In this document: positions 46,971 to 55,236 of the stretch, in pieces
Layout of the letters: each line of letters begins with the position of its first letter
How positions within the stretch are numbered: the first letter of the stretch is position 1
Origin: Trinickia diaoshuihuensis
GTDB lineage: Bacteria > Pseudomonadota > Gammaproteobacteria > Burkholderiales > Burkholderiaceae
Reading direction: 5' to 3'
DNA: 64,000 nt
NCBI RefSeq assembly: GCF_003390925.1
Contig: NZ_QUBS01000085.1
Coordinates: forward strand, 62,001 to 126,000
Position numbers and translations under genes: made by a program
Notes under the pieces: generated by a model
The model's database searches: none
Told to the model about the DNA's origin: nothing
What the model saw: only the letters and a program-made list of their open reading frames with translations

Positions 46971-47180
46971 ATGATCAAAGCGATTTCCGTGGCGTTGATC
47001 GCGGGTGGCATCGTGCTGCTGTATTTTGGCGGCCAATCGTTCCATTCGCTGGCAAACGACGTGTCGCGCGTCGTAACCGGCACGCCCACGAATAAAACCA
47101 TTTGGCTCATCGCCGGCGGGGTCGTGGCGACGCTCGCCGGCTTGATCGGCTTGACCGCCTCGTCGGCCGGCAAACGCTGA
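46971..47180 (+). CDS. DUF3185 family small membrane protein (69 aa)
   Basis: A 69-residue protein with two membrane helices (residues 4-22 and 44-66) and the central polar segment SLANDVSRVVTGTPTNKTIW, which matches the DUF3185 pattern of a G-x-P-x-x-K-T motif before the second helix. Function unknown. Divergent from the aldo/keto reductase gene. Confidence 0.8.
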   Translation: MIKAISVALIAGGIVLLYFGGQSFHSLANDVSRVVTGTPTNKTIWLIAGGVVATLAGLIGLTASSAGKR

Positions 47181-47209
47181 GACGCCCGCCTGCGCGCGAG
47201 CGCCCCGGA

Positions 47210-47971
47210 TCACACCGCGACCTCGGGCTTGGACGCGGAGCGCGTACCCGGCAGCGGCACGTTGCTCGCCCCGTGATATGTGAAGACGAGCGAGAACTTC
47301 ACCTCGTCCGAGAGGTTTTGACCCGCGGAGTGCAGCGTATTGCAATGGAAGAAAACGATGTCGCCAGGCGCGAGTTCGGGCGACACCGCCGTGCGCAGCA
47401 ACGCTTCGTTCTCGGGTAAGTCGGCCCGGAAAAACTTTTGCGCGTCGAATCGTTCCGAGGTGAACGTCATCGCGTGCGAACCGGGCACGAACCACAAGCC
47501 CCCGTTGCGAACCGTTTCGGTACCGACCGCGAGCCAAGTCGATACGAGATCGTCGCGTTCGAACGACCAGTAACGCGCGTCGCGGTGCCAGCCCGTCAGG
47601 CTGCCATAGGCCGGATGCTTGGTCATCATGCAATTGTGGTGCGCACGCGAAAGCCGCGGCGATTCGCCGAAATACAGCTCCATCCAGCCCTTGATTTCGG
47701 GCGCCGTCGCCCATTCGCGCAGCAGCGGGTCGCGCGCATACGCGTCGAGCAAGCGTCGCACCGTATGGCCGCCGGGCGCATGCTTGGACTCGGGCGCGCC
47801 CGGGTAGCGCAAGTCCGCTTCGTATTCGAGCGGCTGGGCGGCCTCGTTCAATTGGCGCACCGCCAGCTCCTTGATCGCCTCGCACCGTTCGCTCGGAACG
47901 AGCCCCTTGACCACGACGAAGCCGCGCTCGCGCAGCTCCCGCACTTGTTCTATTTTCGATTGCGCTGACAT
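47210..47971 (-). CDS. Phytanoyl-CoA dioxygenase (PhyH) family oxygenase
   Basis: A 253-residue Fe(II)/2-oxoglutarate oxygenase. The iron ligands are His129-x-Asp131 (GWHRDARYW) and His214 (FFHCNTLHSAG). A Lys near residue 225 stands roughly where the family usually has the 2-oxoglutarate-binding Arg, so cofactor binding should be checked. GGLWFVPGSH is the other family hallmark. AAGGAA precedes the ATG at 47971. Only distantly similar to the PhyH protein at 14908-15714. Substrate unknown; no obvious operon partner. Confidence 0.85.
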   Translation of the reverse strand: MSAQSKIEQVRELRERGFVVVKGLVPSERCEAIKELAVRQLNEAAQPLEYEADLRYPGAPESKHAPGGHTVRRLLDAYARDPLLREWATAPEIKGWMELYFGESPRLSRAHHNCMMTKHPAYGSLTGWHRDARYWSFERDDLVSTWLAVGTETVRNGGLWFVPGSHAMTFTSERFDAQKFFRADLPENEALLRTAVSPELAPGDIVFFHCNTLHSAGQNLSDEVKFSLVFTYHGASNVPLPGTRSASKPEVAV

Positions 47972-48300
47972 GAAACGTTCCTTGTTGAAGGACCGCCGGG
48001 GCGGAAAACGTTTCATTCTAAAGCGCGCGCGAGCGGTGCGTATTTCGCACCGGCCCAGTGCGAGGGTGAGCACGACTTACGCACGTCACGATTCGCGTGT
48101 ACTGTGGCCCGCATGTCGATTTTTTTCACCGGCTTCTTGCGGCCCTGTTTTACGTCGCGCCCCGCTGCCGCTTTCCCCGAAGCTTGCACTCGCAGTCACC
48201 GTCGGCCCGCGCCGCGCCAACGCGCGCATGGCACGGTTGCTGCGTCGTTACGGCGGCCTCGCGCTCACAGCGAGGGCCATCCTCCCGGTTTGTTCGAATC

Positions 48301-48669
48301 ATGCAAAAACGTCTCGCCTCCCGTCCCGCCCGAAACCGTTCGTCGCTGAGCCCGGCGCGCCCGCTGCGGCGTGCGCCCGCGCGTGCGCTGCGGCACCATG
48401 CCGCGCGGACCGTCGCGCTGTCGCGCCGCGGGCCCGTACCGGCGCATGCTCCGGAAACCGGCGGCTCGCTGCGCGCCTGGTTGCACGCGGTGTTCTCGCT
48501 GCTGCGCAGCAAAACGCGCGCGCGCCGTCTGTTGTTGCGCGGGCTACTGCGTCACACGAAAGCACGCCGCGCCGCACTCGCCAACGCCCAGCGCGCCGCC
48601 GCGACGGCGAACCGCAGGCCGCGCCGCCTGTTGGCCAGCGCGGGTTGGTTCGCATTTGCGGCGAGATAG
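48301..48669 (+). CDS. Doubtful Arg/Ala-rich hypothetical protein (122 aa)
   Basis: An open frame starting MQKRLASRPARN with very high Arg content and a more ordered centre (GGSLRAWLHAVFSLLRSKTRARRLLLRGLLRH). No ribosome site is visible before the ATG. It is the only candidate in the 720 bases between the PhyH and SDR genes; the rest of that stretch shows nothing. It could be a chance frame in GC-rich DNA. Confidence 0.25.
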   Translation: MQKRLASRPARNRSSLSPARPLRRAPARALRHHAARTVALSRRGPVPAHAPETGGSLRAWLHAVFSLLRSKTRARRLLLRGLLRHTKARRAALANAQRAAATANRRPRRLLASAGWFAFAAR

Positions 48670-48691
48670 CAGCCGCGGTGCGCCCGCGTCC

Positions 48692-49441
48692 TTACACCTG
48701 CGCCATACCGCCGTCGACGAACAATTCGGTGCCGTTGATATACGCGGCTGCGTCCGAAGCAAGGAAGGCCACGACGTTTCCGATTTCCTCGGGTTCCCCA
48801 AGGCGGCCCAGCGGCACTTGCGAAGACAGCGCGTCGAACAATCCTTGGCGTGCGTCGCCGGGAACGAGGTCGCCGAGCCCCGGCGTGCGGATCGGCCCCG
48901 GACTGACCGCATTCACGCGAATCCGGCGGTCTTTCAGATCGAGCGCCCACGAGCGCGCGAAGTTTCGCACCGCGGCTTTGCTCGCGCTGTAGACGCTGAA
49001 ATTGGCGGTGCCCGTGATGGACGTAACGGACGAAGCGAGGATCACGGACGCCCCGTCGGTCAACAACGGTAAAGCCTTTTGAACGGTGAACAGCACGCCG
49101 CGCACGTTGGTTCCGAAGATCCGGTCGAAGTGCTCTTCCGTAATCGCACCGAGCGGCATCATGTCGCCACCGCCCGCGTTGGCGAACAAGATATCGAGCT
49201 TGCCGGCCGTTCTGGCGATCTGCGCATAAACCTCATCCAGGTCCGATAAGACGGACGCGTCGGCTCGAATCGCCGTCGCGCCCGAGCCGATCTGCTCGAG
49301 CGCGGCGTCGAGTTCGGGCTGACGGCGGCCGGTGATGAAAACGCGTGCGCCCTGGTCCGCCAATTCCTTCGCCGTGGCAAGGCCGATCCCGCTGCTTGCA
49401 CCCGTGACCAATGCGATCTTTCCGCTCAGTTGCTTGCTCAT
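48692..49441 (-). CDS. SDR-family oxidoreductase (glucose/ribitol-type)
   Basis: A 249-residue classical short-chain dehydrogenase. The cofactor motif TGASSGIG is at about residues 14-21, then ITGRRQPEL, NAGGGDMMPLG (NAG motif), the catalytic Ser and YSASK, and VSPGPIRTPG. It ends in FVDGGMAQV. The start at 49441 follows GGAAA within GGGAGTTGGAA. Divergent from a LysR gene that probably controls it. Substrate unknown; such pairs often respond to quinone or aldehyde stress. Confidence 0.92.
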   Translation of the reverse strand: MSKQLSGKIALVTGASSGIGLATAKELADQGARVFITGRRQPELDAALEQIGSGATAIRADASVLSDLDEVYAQIARTAGKLDILFANAGGGDMMPLGAITEEHFDRIFGTNVRGVLFTVQKALPLLTDGASVILASSVTSITGTANFSVYSASKAAVRNFARSWALDLKDRRIRVNAVSPGPIRTPGLGDLVPGDARQGLFDALSSQVPLGRLGEPEEIGNVVAFLASDAAAYINGTELFVDGGMAQV

Positions 49442-49634
49442 TTCCAACTCCCTTTCTGTGATTAAAAAACGGTGAAGGCGCCCCGCTTCGACAGAGACTA
49501 GGACGGTCGGCTGCCTGTCTTCGCGGTGCATGCAAGCCACTTTAGAGACGCTTCTTTTATTGATAAACGGCGAAAAGACGAAATAACTATCCACACGCAT
49601 GTACAATCGACGCACCTTTCCTCCGGTCGTCGAC

Positions 49635-50552
49635 ATGGATCAGTTATTGGCGATGCGAGCCTTCGCCCGCGTCGTGGAAGCGGGCAGCTTCACGCGGGCC
49701 GCCGAGTCGTTGAACGTGCCGAACGCCACGATGAGCAAGCTCGTACAGGAACTCGAGGCGCACTTGGGGATCCGCCTTTTGCAGCGCACGACGCGCAAGG
49801 TGACCGTAACGGCCGAGGGCCAGGACTATTACGCCAAAGCCACCCGCATTCTCGAAGATCTTCAGGACATCGATGCGTCCTTCAATGCCGCGCGGGGCAA
49901 ACCGCGCGGCAATCTACGGATCGACGTGGGCGGGTTGACGGCAAAGGACGTATTGATCCCGCTGCTTCCGGATTTCATGGCGATTTATCCGGACATCCGG
50001 ATCGATCTGGGCGTTGCCGACCGCTCGGTCGATCTCATCAGCGAGAGCGTCGACTGCGTGATCCGGGGCGGGCCGCTGGACAACTCATCGCTCGTCGCTC
50101 GCACTATCGGCCATGCCGAGATGGTCACATGCGCAACCCCGGCCTATCTGCGCCAATTCGGCGTGCCCGCGTATCCCGAAGAACTCAAGAACGGACACAG
50201 GCTAGTCAGCTACGTCTCCACGCAGAACGGTCGGGCGATGCCTTTTCGCTTTCAGCGCGACGGCGAGAAAATCGAGATCAAGGTCGAACATCGAATCGGC
50301 GTCAACGAAAGCAATGCCCACTTTGCGGCTGCGCTCGCGGGGCTGGGGATCGTTCAAACGTTCGCGCATTCGGCCCGATCCGCGCTGCGGGATGGTGCGC
50401 TGGTGGAAATCCTCGCGCAGTGGCGCCCTCCGGCGTATCCATTTCATGTCGTCTACCCGCGCAACCGTTATGTCACGCATCGTCTACGCGTCTTCCTCGA
50501 CTGGCTGATCGCGCATTTCCCCGACAAAGTCCGAGGCACCGACCGGGATTAA
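49635..50552 (+). CDS. LysR family transcriptional regulator (CrgA-like)
   Basis: A 305-residue LysR regulator. The HTH at residues 1-60 (MDQLLAMRAFARVVEAGSFTRAAESLNVPNATMSKLVQELEAHLGIRLLQRTTRKV) and a substrate-binding-like domain (GNLRIDVGGLTAKDVLIPLLPDF; SVDCVIRGGPL) place it in the CrgA/AaeR-like branch, which is usually divergent from an SDR or oxidoreductase gene as here. The start at 49635 (MDQLL) is preferred over an ATG 12 codons earlier (49599). Confidence 0.92.
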   Translation: MDQLLAMRAFARVVEAGSFTRAAESLNVPNATMSKLVQELEAHLGIRLLQRTTRKVTVTAEGQDYYAKATRILEDLQDIDASFNAARGKPRGNLRIDVGGLTAKDVLIPLLPDFMAIYPDIRIDLGVADRSVDLISESVDCVIRGGPLDNSSLVARTIGHAEMVTCATPAYLRQFGVPAYPEELKNGHRLVSYVSTQNGRAMPFRFQRDGEKIEIKVEHRIGVNESNAHFAAALAGLGIVQTFAHSARSALRDGALVEILAQWRPPAYPFHVVYPRNRYVTHRLRVFLDWLIAHFPDKVRGTDRD

Positions 50553-50661
50553 TGGCAGACGCGGCACGCGGCAGATCGAGGGCATCTCACGGACGCGCGG
50601 CGTAGGCGTAAAATTTCGGCAGTGAGACTAACCGGCCCGGCCCCACGACGCAGGATTGACG

Positions 50662-50880
50662 ATGAATACCCCCTCCCCCGAAAAGCCGCGGCGTAAGGGA
50701 CCATCGAAGCGCACGTTGAACGTACTGACGGCGCTCGTCGGCGTCGGCACGCTGGCAGCCGGTATCGGCTGGCTCGTCTATAGCTGGAAAACCGATCTCG
50801 AAGTACCCTACTTCGCCATTCCACTCGTCTTGTGCGTGCCCGTGATCGTGGCTGTCGCCTTCCGTAACTGCTGGGACTAG
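50662..50880 (+). CDS. Small membrane protein (72 aa)
   Basis: A basic N-terminus (MNTPSPEKPRRKGPSKR) is followed by two hydrophobic stretches (about residues 21-41 and 50-68). AGGA lies six bases before the ATG at 50662; a TTG two codons earlier is less likely. Function unknown. Confidence 0.65.
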   Translation: MNTPSPEKPRRKGPSKRTLNVLTALVGVGTLAAGIGWLVYSWKTDLEVPYFAIPLVLCVPVIVAVAFRNCWD

Positions 50881-51011
50881 CCGCGCCCGGCACTACCCCT
50901 TGCTCGGTCGCCGGCCGCGCCGCAACGCAACGCAACGGCGCGTCGGCGATAACGCGGCACGCGGCTTGCGGCGCTTCGGACATCCGTACCACACCCGACG
51001 AGGATGCTCCG

Positions 51012-51215
51012 ATGACGAGGCTATCGACGTATTCCGGCGAGCAGCAAGCGCTGATCCGCGCACAGGAAACCCCAAACGGCGGCGATGCGTCGCAAGCGGA
51101 GCCCGCCTCGCCGGACACGCGCCCGGAGCACGATTCGCGAGGTGAGCCCGCCAAGCCAAGCGATAAGCCGCTCCCCGACCTACCGAATCCGGCGGAAGTC
51201 GGAGAGGACGGCTAG
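51012..51215 (+). CDS. Hypothetical acidic, Pro-rich protein (67 aa)
   Basis: A short hydrophilic protein rich in Pro, Glu, Asp and Ser (PNPAEVGEDG at the end), with a GAGGA site nine bases before the ATG. No family is recognised. Probably disordered; coding status moderate. Confidence 0.45.
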   Translation: MTRLSTYSGEQQALIRAQETPNGGDASQAEPASPDTRPEHDSRGEPAKPSDKPLPDLPNPAEVGEDG

Positions 51216-51284
51216 ACGCCCGTGCATCGGGCGACCGCCTCCGCTCGACGAAAGGGCCGGACGGCGCAAGCGCGGGCCTCTCGG

Positions 51285-52109
51285 TCAGCGTTGCGCCGAC
51301 GTCAGTTCAACCGTTTCCTGCACCCAGCGCCGCGCGTGTTCGGGCCAAAACTCCTCGGGGCCGTATACGCCCCGGTCGGCATCGAACACCCACCCCAAAT
51401 GGGACTCCGGGCCTCGGTCGCCGGCCAGAAACGTTTCGGCATCTCGCGGATCGCCGGGATAGTTTTGAACGAAGAGTTTCTTGCATTCGACGGCATCGCG
51501 CTCTTTGAGCCAATGGTGCTGAGTCGGATGCTGGATGATCGTGCGTTCCGTACGCCACAGCCCCCGCGCGATTTCGGCGTCGCTCTCGCGATTCACATAC
51601 TCGAGACGCGGTGTTTGCACCGCAACGCCGAAGGCGCCCAACGCGGCCGCCAGCGCGAGTTCATCGCACAAATCGCCGGGCCAGTGCACGTGGTCCTCGC
51701 GCGCAAGCTCCCCCATTTTCCATTCGTCGATAATGCGAATCCAGGCGTCCAACCAGGGAATACAGCTTTCATCGGCCATCACGGTTCCCGAGTTATAGCG
51801 TATCCAGAATTTCTGCTCCGGCCAGCGAATGGACACGAGCGGTGCCCGCCACGTTGACGGAATCGGCGCCACGATACGGCATTCGACATCTAAATAAAGC
51901 ACGGTGCCGAATTCCTCAACGCCTCTGCGAATGATGCGCGGGTGGTTGCACCACGCCTGCAATAAGCTCGAATAGTCTTCGTCGATTTCGTAAAGATGGC
52001 AAGGGTAGCCGAATCGCTCGCAATCGGCGCGCAAATTCCGGAACATGTTCTTGTAGATCCCCGATGCCCAAGCGATACACGTAAACCTTTCAGAGGAATT
52101 TTTGTTCAT
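51285..52109 (-). CDS. Glycosyltransferase-like protein (GT-A/nucleotide-diphospho-sugar transferase type)
   Basis: A 274-residue protein with an early Rossmann-like start (FTCIAWASGIYKNMFRNLRADCERFGYPCHLYEIDED) and a strand ending in LYLDVECRIV, where DVE may replace the metal-binding DxD. NSGTVMADESC, DELALAAALGAFGVAVQTP and QHPTQHHW resemble acceptor and metal sites of nucleotide-diphospho-sugar transferases. Donor and acceptor are unknown. MNKNSS at 52109 is preferred over an ATG 19 codons upstream. It is divergent from the pcs-desaturase operon over an AT-rich 319-base region and may belong to the same lipid pathway. Confidence 0.65.
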   Translation of the reverse strand: MNKNSSERFTCIAWASGIYKNMFRNLRADCERFGYPCHLYEIDEDYSSLLQAWCNHPRIIRRGVEEFGTVLYLDVECRIVAPIPSTWRAPLVSIRWPEQKFWIRYNSGTVMADESCIPWLDAWIRIIDEWKMGELAREDHVHWPGDLCDELALAAALGAFGVAVQTPRLEYVNRESDAEIARGLWRTERTIIQHPTQHHWLKERDAVECKKLFVQNYPGDPRDAETFLAGDRGPESHLGWVFDADRGVYGPEEFWPEHARRWVQETVELTSAQR

Positions 52110-52428
52110 ATCGTAATTTCCACGTGAAAAATAAAGCGCACCCGTCAATGGGAACATTGACCGCACTCAGTATTGATTTGCGCGGATCGCTCGTCAATGC
52201 ACGATTGAGCGGCACGCCGCTTAATGATATCAATCAGGCTCGTCGATTACTAAATAGTGGGACGATGGACATCGCTTTTACCGCCTATCTCTGACGGACT
52301 TCGGTATTCTTGCCTCGAAAGCAGAACACCCATCGATGCATAGACCTATACAGAATCGTCGAGTCGACGCAGCGGCATCATGTTCGTCGCAACCATGCTC
52401 GACGTGTTGATACGAACCCGCGCGACAA
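52110..52428. promoter_or_regulatory. AT-rich divergent promoter region with a 7-bp inverted repeat
   Basis: 319 bases with no gene. An inverted repeat GTCAATG-ggaa-CATTGAC (52144-52161) lies 35 bases before the glycosyltransferase-like gene. A weak sigma70-like pair, TTGAGC (52205-52210) and TATCAA (52228-52233) with a 17-base spacer, points toward the pcs operon. Lower GC than the flanks. Confidence 0.4.
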
Positions 52429-53205
52429 ATGAGACCGGCAATTCGAAGAAGAACGCAGATCACTTCGACGACACGAGCATATGCATGGGCAGTCCATGCC
52501 TTTACGGCCTGCGGCGTAATATGCGGGCTAGCGGCTCTGCTTGCCGTTGAAGCCCGTGATTGGTCGAAGGTGCTATTTTGGTTGTTCGTCGCCTTGATCA
52601 TCGACGGCATCGACGGGCCGATCGCTAGAAAGATCGACGTTAAAGCCATACTCCCCCGATTCGACGGCGGCACGCTCGATCTACTGGTCGATTACTTCAC
52701 CTTCGTGATCGTACCGGCGCTGATGCTCTACCATTCCGAATTGCTGCCGTCGTCGATACGATTTGCGCTGACCGTACTGATTTTGACGTCGGCATTGCAT
52801 CATTATTGCAATCGCGATATCAAGACAGCGGATGGCTATTTTGTCGGATTTCCGGAGTTTTGGAATATTGCCGCCTTCTATTTTTATCGATTTCAGGCAG
52901 CCCCGTCCGTTACGGCGGTCGCCGTCGCACTGTTATGCGTGCTGACGCTTACGCCAATCAAAGTGGTGCATCCCCTCCGGGTCGAGAAATTCCGGATCTT
53001 GAACATAGCCGTCACGCTGATATGGCTGCTATTTGCCGCCATCGCGCTGGCCCGCCCCGATTCACATAGCGATTGGCTGTTGCTTGGAAACATTTTTCCG
53101 CTCGCTTACTTTGCATGGATTAGCGTCCGTCGCACGGCAGGCGGTCCGGGTTCGGCAACGATCGAGAAGGGAGCGGCTCGTGCCGACGCAGAGCATGGCC
53201 TGTAA
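52429..53205 (+). CDS. pcs: Phosphatidylcholine synthase (CDP-alcohol phosphatidyltransferase)
   Basis: Condenses choline with CDP-diacylglycerol to give phosphatidylcholine and CMP in the inner membrane. The 258-residue, about eight-helix protein has the CDP-alcohol phosphotransferase motif: D59-x2-D62-G63-x2-A66-R67, then G80-x3-D84-x3-D88. The Pcs-specific context is also present: AWAVHAFTACG (20-29), LIIDGIDGPIARKIDVK, ILPRFDGGTLDLLVDY and KTADGYFVGFPEFWNIAAFYF. It is first in an operon; its 3' end overlaps the desaturase start by 26 bases. No choline uptake genes are nearby. Lower GC at its 5' half suggests transfer. Confidence 0.9.
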   Translation: MRPAIRRRTQITSTTRAYAWAVHAFTACGVICGLAALLAVEARDWSKVLFWLFVALIIDGIDGPIARKIDVKAILPRFDGGTLDLLVDYFTFVIVPALMLYHSELLPSSIRFALTVLILTSALHHYCNRDIKTADGYFVGFPEFWNIAAFYFYRFQAAPSVTAVAVALLCVLTLTPIKVVHPLRVEKFRILNIAVTLIWLLFAAIALARPDSHSDWLLLGNIFPLAYFAWISVRRTAGGPGSATIEKGAARADAEHGL

Positions 53206-54160
53206 TTTCACCGTGACGGAGCAGGTCGACCCGCATGTTCGGCGGCGCCGCGACATCCTGCGCGCGCATCCGCAAGTTCGCGGCTTATTCGGCCACAACC
53301 GGTGGTCGGCACTCTTGGCGGCCGCGCTCGTGCTGGCGCAGCTTGGGCTGGCGGCGCGGATGCGCGGCCTGGCCCTTTGGCAACCTGTACTGCTGGCATG
53401 GCTCGTCGGCGCCTATGTCGCCGCTTCGCTGCTTGCCCTCATTCACGACGCCAGCCACAACCTGATCTTCAAAGGCCGCGGCGCCAATCATTGGGCGGCG
53501 TGCCTGGCCAACGTGCCGCTCGTCCTCTGGAGCGCCGTGCCATTCTTTCGCTATCACCTATGGCATCACCGCGCGTTCGGCGACTACGAGCGCGACGTCG
53601 GCGTGCCCACTGCCTCGGAAGCGCGTTGGGTCGGCAACCGCGCTTCACGCAAAGCCTTATGGCTCGCGTTTTTTCCGGTTTTCCAAATGCTCAGAACGCG
53701 CAAATTCCCCGGTGGCCAGCCTTATTGGACGGGGTGGATGTCGATCAATGCGACGGTGCAGATCGGAGTCGATGTGCTCGTGCTTTGGCTGTGGGGGTGG
53801 CAGGCGTTGCTCTATCTCGCCCTATCGATCTTTTTCGCGCTCGGCCTGCATCCATTGGGCACGCGCGTCGTGCAAGAGCACTTCGTGCTCGTCGAAGGGC
53901 AGGAGACCAACAACTTCACCGGGTGGACCAACCTGTTCGAGTGCAATTTCGGATATCACATCGAACATCATGACTTTCCCAACGTTCCGTGGAACCGTTT
54001 GCCGCGGCTGCGAGCGATCGCGCCGGAGTTTTATGCAGGTCAACCGGCCTTCGCTTCGCGCGCGAAGTTATTGTTGCAGTTCATCTTCGATCCGGCCTGG
54101 TCCGTCTATCGCAATACGGTGCGACTGAAGCCGGGCCGCGCGGGTGGACGGCATCCATGA
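53180..54160 (+). CDS. Sphingolipid Delta4-desaturase (DEGS)-like membrane fatty acid desaturase
   Basis: A 326-residue membrane di-iron desaturase. Histidine boxes are HDASH (89-93), HLWHH (126-130) and HIEHH (260-264). Beyond these it matches eukaryotic dihydroceramide Delta4-desaturases: N-terminal VDPHVRRRRDIL (16-27), the segment RYHLWHHRAFGDYERDVGVPT, LGLHPLGTRVVQEHF and the third box GYHIEHHDFPNVP followed by LPRLRAIAPEFY. The start is GTG 53180 with AAGGGAG six bases upstream; ATG 53195 is possible. It sits between pcs and a Gfo/Idh gene, overlapping both. The substrate may be a ceramide-like or acyl lipid; no serine palmitoyltransferase gene is in the window. Confidence 0.85.
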   Translation: MPTQSMACNFTVTEQVDPHVRRRRDILRAHPQVRGLFGHNRWSALLAAALVLAQLGLAARMRGLALWQPVLLAWLVGAYVAASLLALIHDASHNLIFKGRGANHWAACLANVPLVLWSAVPFFRYHLWHHRAFGDYERDVGVPTASEARWVGNRASRKALWLAFFPVFQMLRTRKFPGGQPYWTGWMSINATVQIGVDVLVLWLWGWQALLYLALSIFFALGLHPLGTRVVQEHFVLVEGQETNNFTGWTNLFECNFGYHIEHHDFPNVPWNRLPRLRAIAPEFYAGQPAFASRAKLLLQFIFDPAWSVYRNTVRLKPGRAGGRHP

Positions 54161-55236
54161 ATAGCGCGCCCGGGACGATTCGTCTAGCGGCGATCGGCGC
54201 CGGTTTCATGTCGCGGCGGCGGATAGCGGCGTTTGTTTCCACCGGACGCGTAGAGCTCGTCGGCATCGCCGCCCGCCGCTTGTCGAGCGCGCAAGCGCTA
54301 GGCGCGCAATTCGGTTGCAGCGTTTGCTACGACGACCCTCTGCGCCTTGTCGAATGCGCGCCCGATGCAGTATTGATCGAAGTCCCGCACAGCGCGCAAG
54401 ACGCGTTGGCGTCGTGGGCGATCGGGCAGCGATTGCCCACCCTGATCGGAGGCCCGCTGTCCGCTTCGTTGGCCGGCGGAGCACGCATCGTCGAACTTGC
54501 ACGAGCCCACGACGTCTTGATCGAGCTTGGCTTCGAAGCACGTTATAAGGCCGTGTGGGAAACCGCTCGCGATTGGATCGAAGCCGACCGGATCGGCCGG
54601 CCGATCGCGATTCAGTCGATCGCCCTTTGGAATGGGAATGCGGGAAGCTGGTACTACGACGAAGCGGCAAGCGGCGGCATGCCATTGACCCACATGAGCT
54701 ATGCCTTCATCAATCCATTGCGTTGGTTGTTCGGCGAGCCGCTGCGCGTTTCGGCGTTCGCCAATCGGATCCGGCATACCGCCGATCATCAAGTGCGCGA
54801 GGAAACCTGCGTCGCCAATCTGTTGTTTCCGCGGGACGTGTTGTGTTCGATGCTGGCAGGCTACGTGAAGCCGGGAAACGCCGAGTCCTGGCAGATTTCC
54901 ATCGTCGGCAGCGAAGGCGTGCTCGAGCTGCGCCCGACGGAGATGGAGAACGGCAGCCTGCGCCTGTATCGCGGCGAGGAGATCACGACGATGGATTTCG
55001 CCGGCGCGCAAGACGCCTTTATCGCCCAGGCGCATGCCTTCCTCGATTCGATCGAAGGCCGGATGCGTTGCCGCAACCGCCCTCACGACGCGCTGAACGA
55101 CTTGCGCATCGCCGCCGCGATCACGGCGTCGGCGCGCGAGCATCGATCGATCGAACTGGACCAGCCGGTAGGGCACGCTCCCGGTCCGCCGGCACCGCAT
55201 TGCCGCGCCCCTAATGAAAACGGCCCGGGCGCTTAG
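54157..55236 (+). CDS. Gfo/Idh/MocA family NAD(P)-dependent oxidoreductase
   Basis: A 359-residue oxidoreductase. The N-terminal Rossmann motif is IRLAAIGAGFMSRRRIAAF (8-26), with a second strand ending AARR, then PDAVLIEVPHSAQDALASWAIGQRLPTLIGGP in place of the usual EKP, and a C-terminal Gfo/Idh domain (GRPIAIQSIALWNGNAGSWYYDEAASGGMPLTHMSYAFINPLRWLFG) with the catalytic-site His. GGP instead of EKP means the usual Lys is absent, so redox chemistry may be altered. The ATG overlaps the desaturase stop (ATGA). The last codons lie in a terminator hairpin. Role in the lipid operon unknown. Confidence 0.85.
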   Translation: MNSAPGTIRLAAIGAGFMSRRRIAAFVSTGRVELVGIAARRLSSAQALGAQFGCSVCYDDPLRLVECAPDAVLIEVPHSAQDALASWAIGQRLPTLIGGPLSASLAGGARIVELARAHDVLIELGFEARYKAVWETARDWIEADRIGRPIAIQSIALWNGNAGSWYYDEAASGGMPLTHMSYAFINPLRWLFGEPLRVSAFANRIRHTADHQVREETCVANLLFPRDVLCSMLAGYVKPGNAESWQISIVGSEGVLELRPTEMENGSLRLYRGEEITTMDFAGAQDAFIAQAHAFLDSIEGRMRCRNRPHDALNDLRIAAAITASAREHRSIELDQPVGHAPGPPAPHCRAPNENGPGA

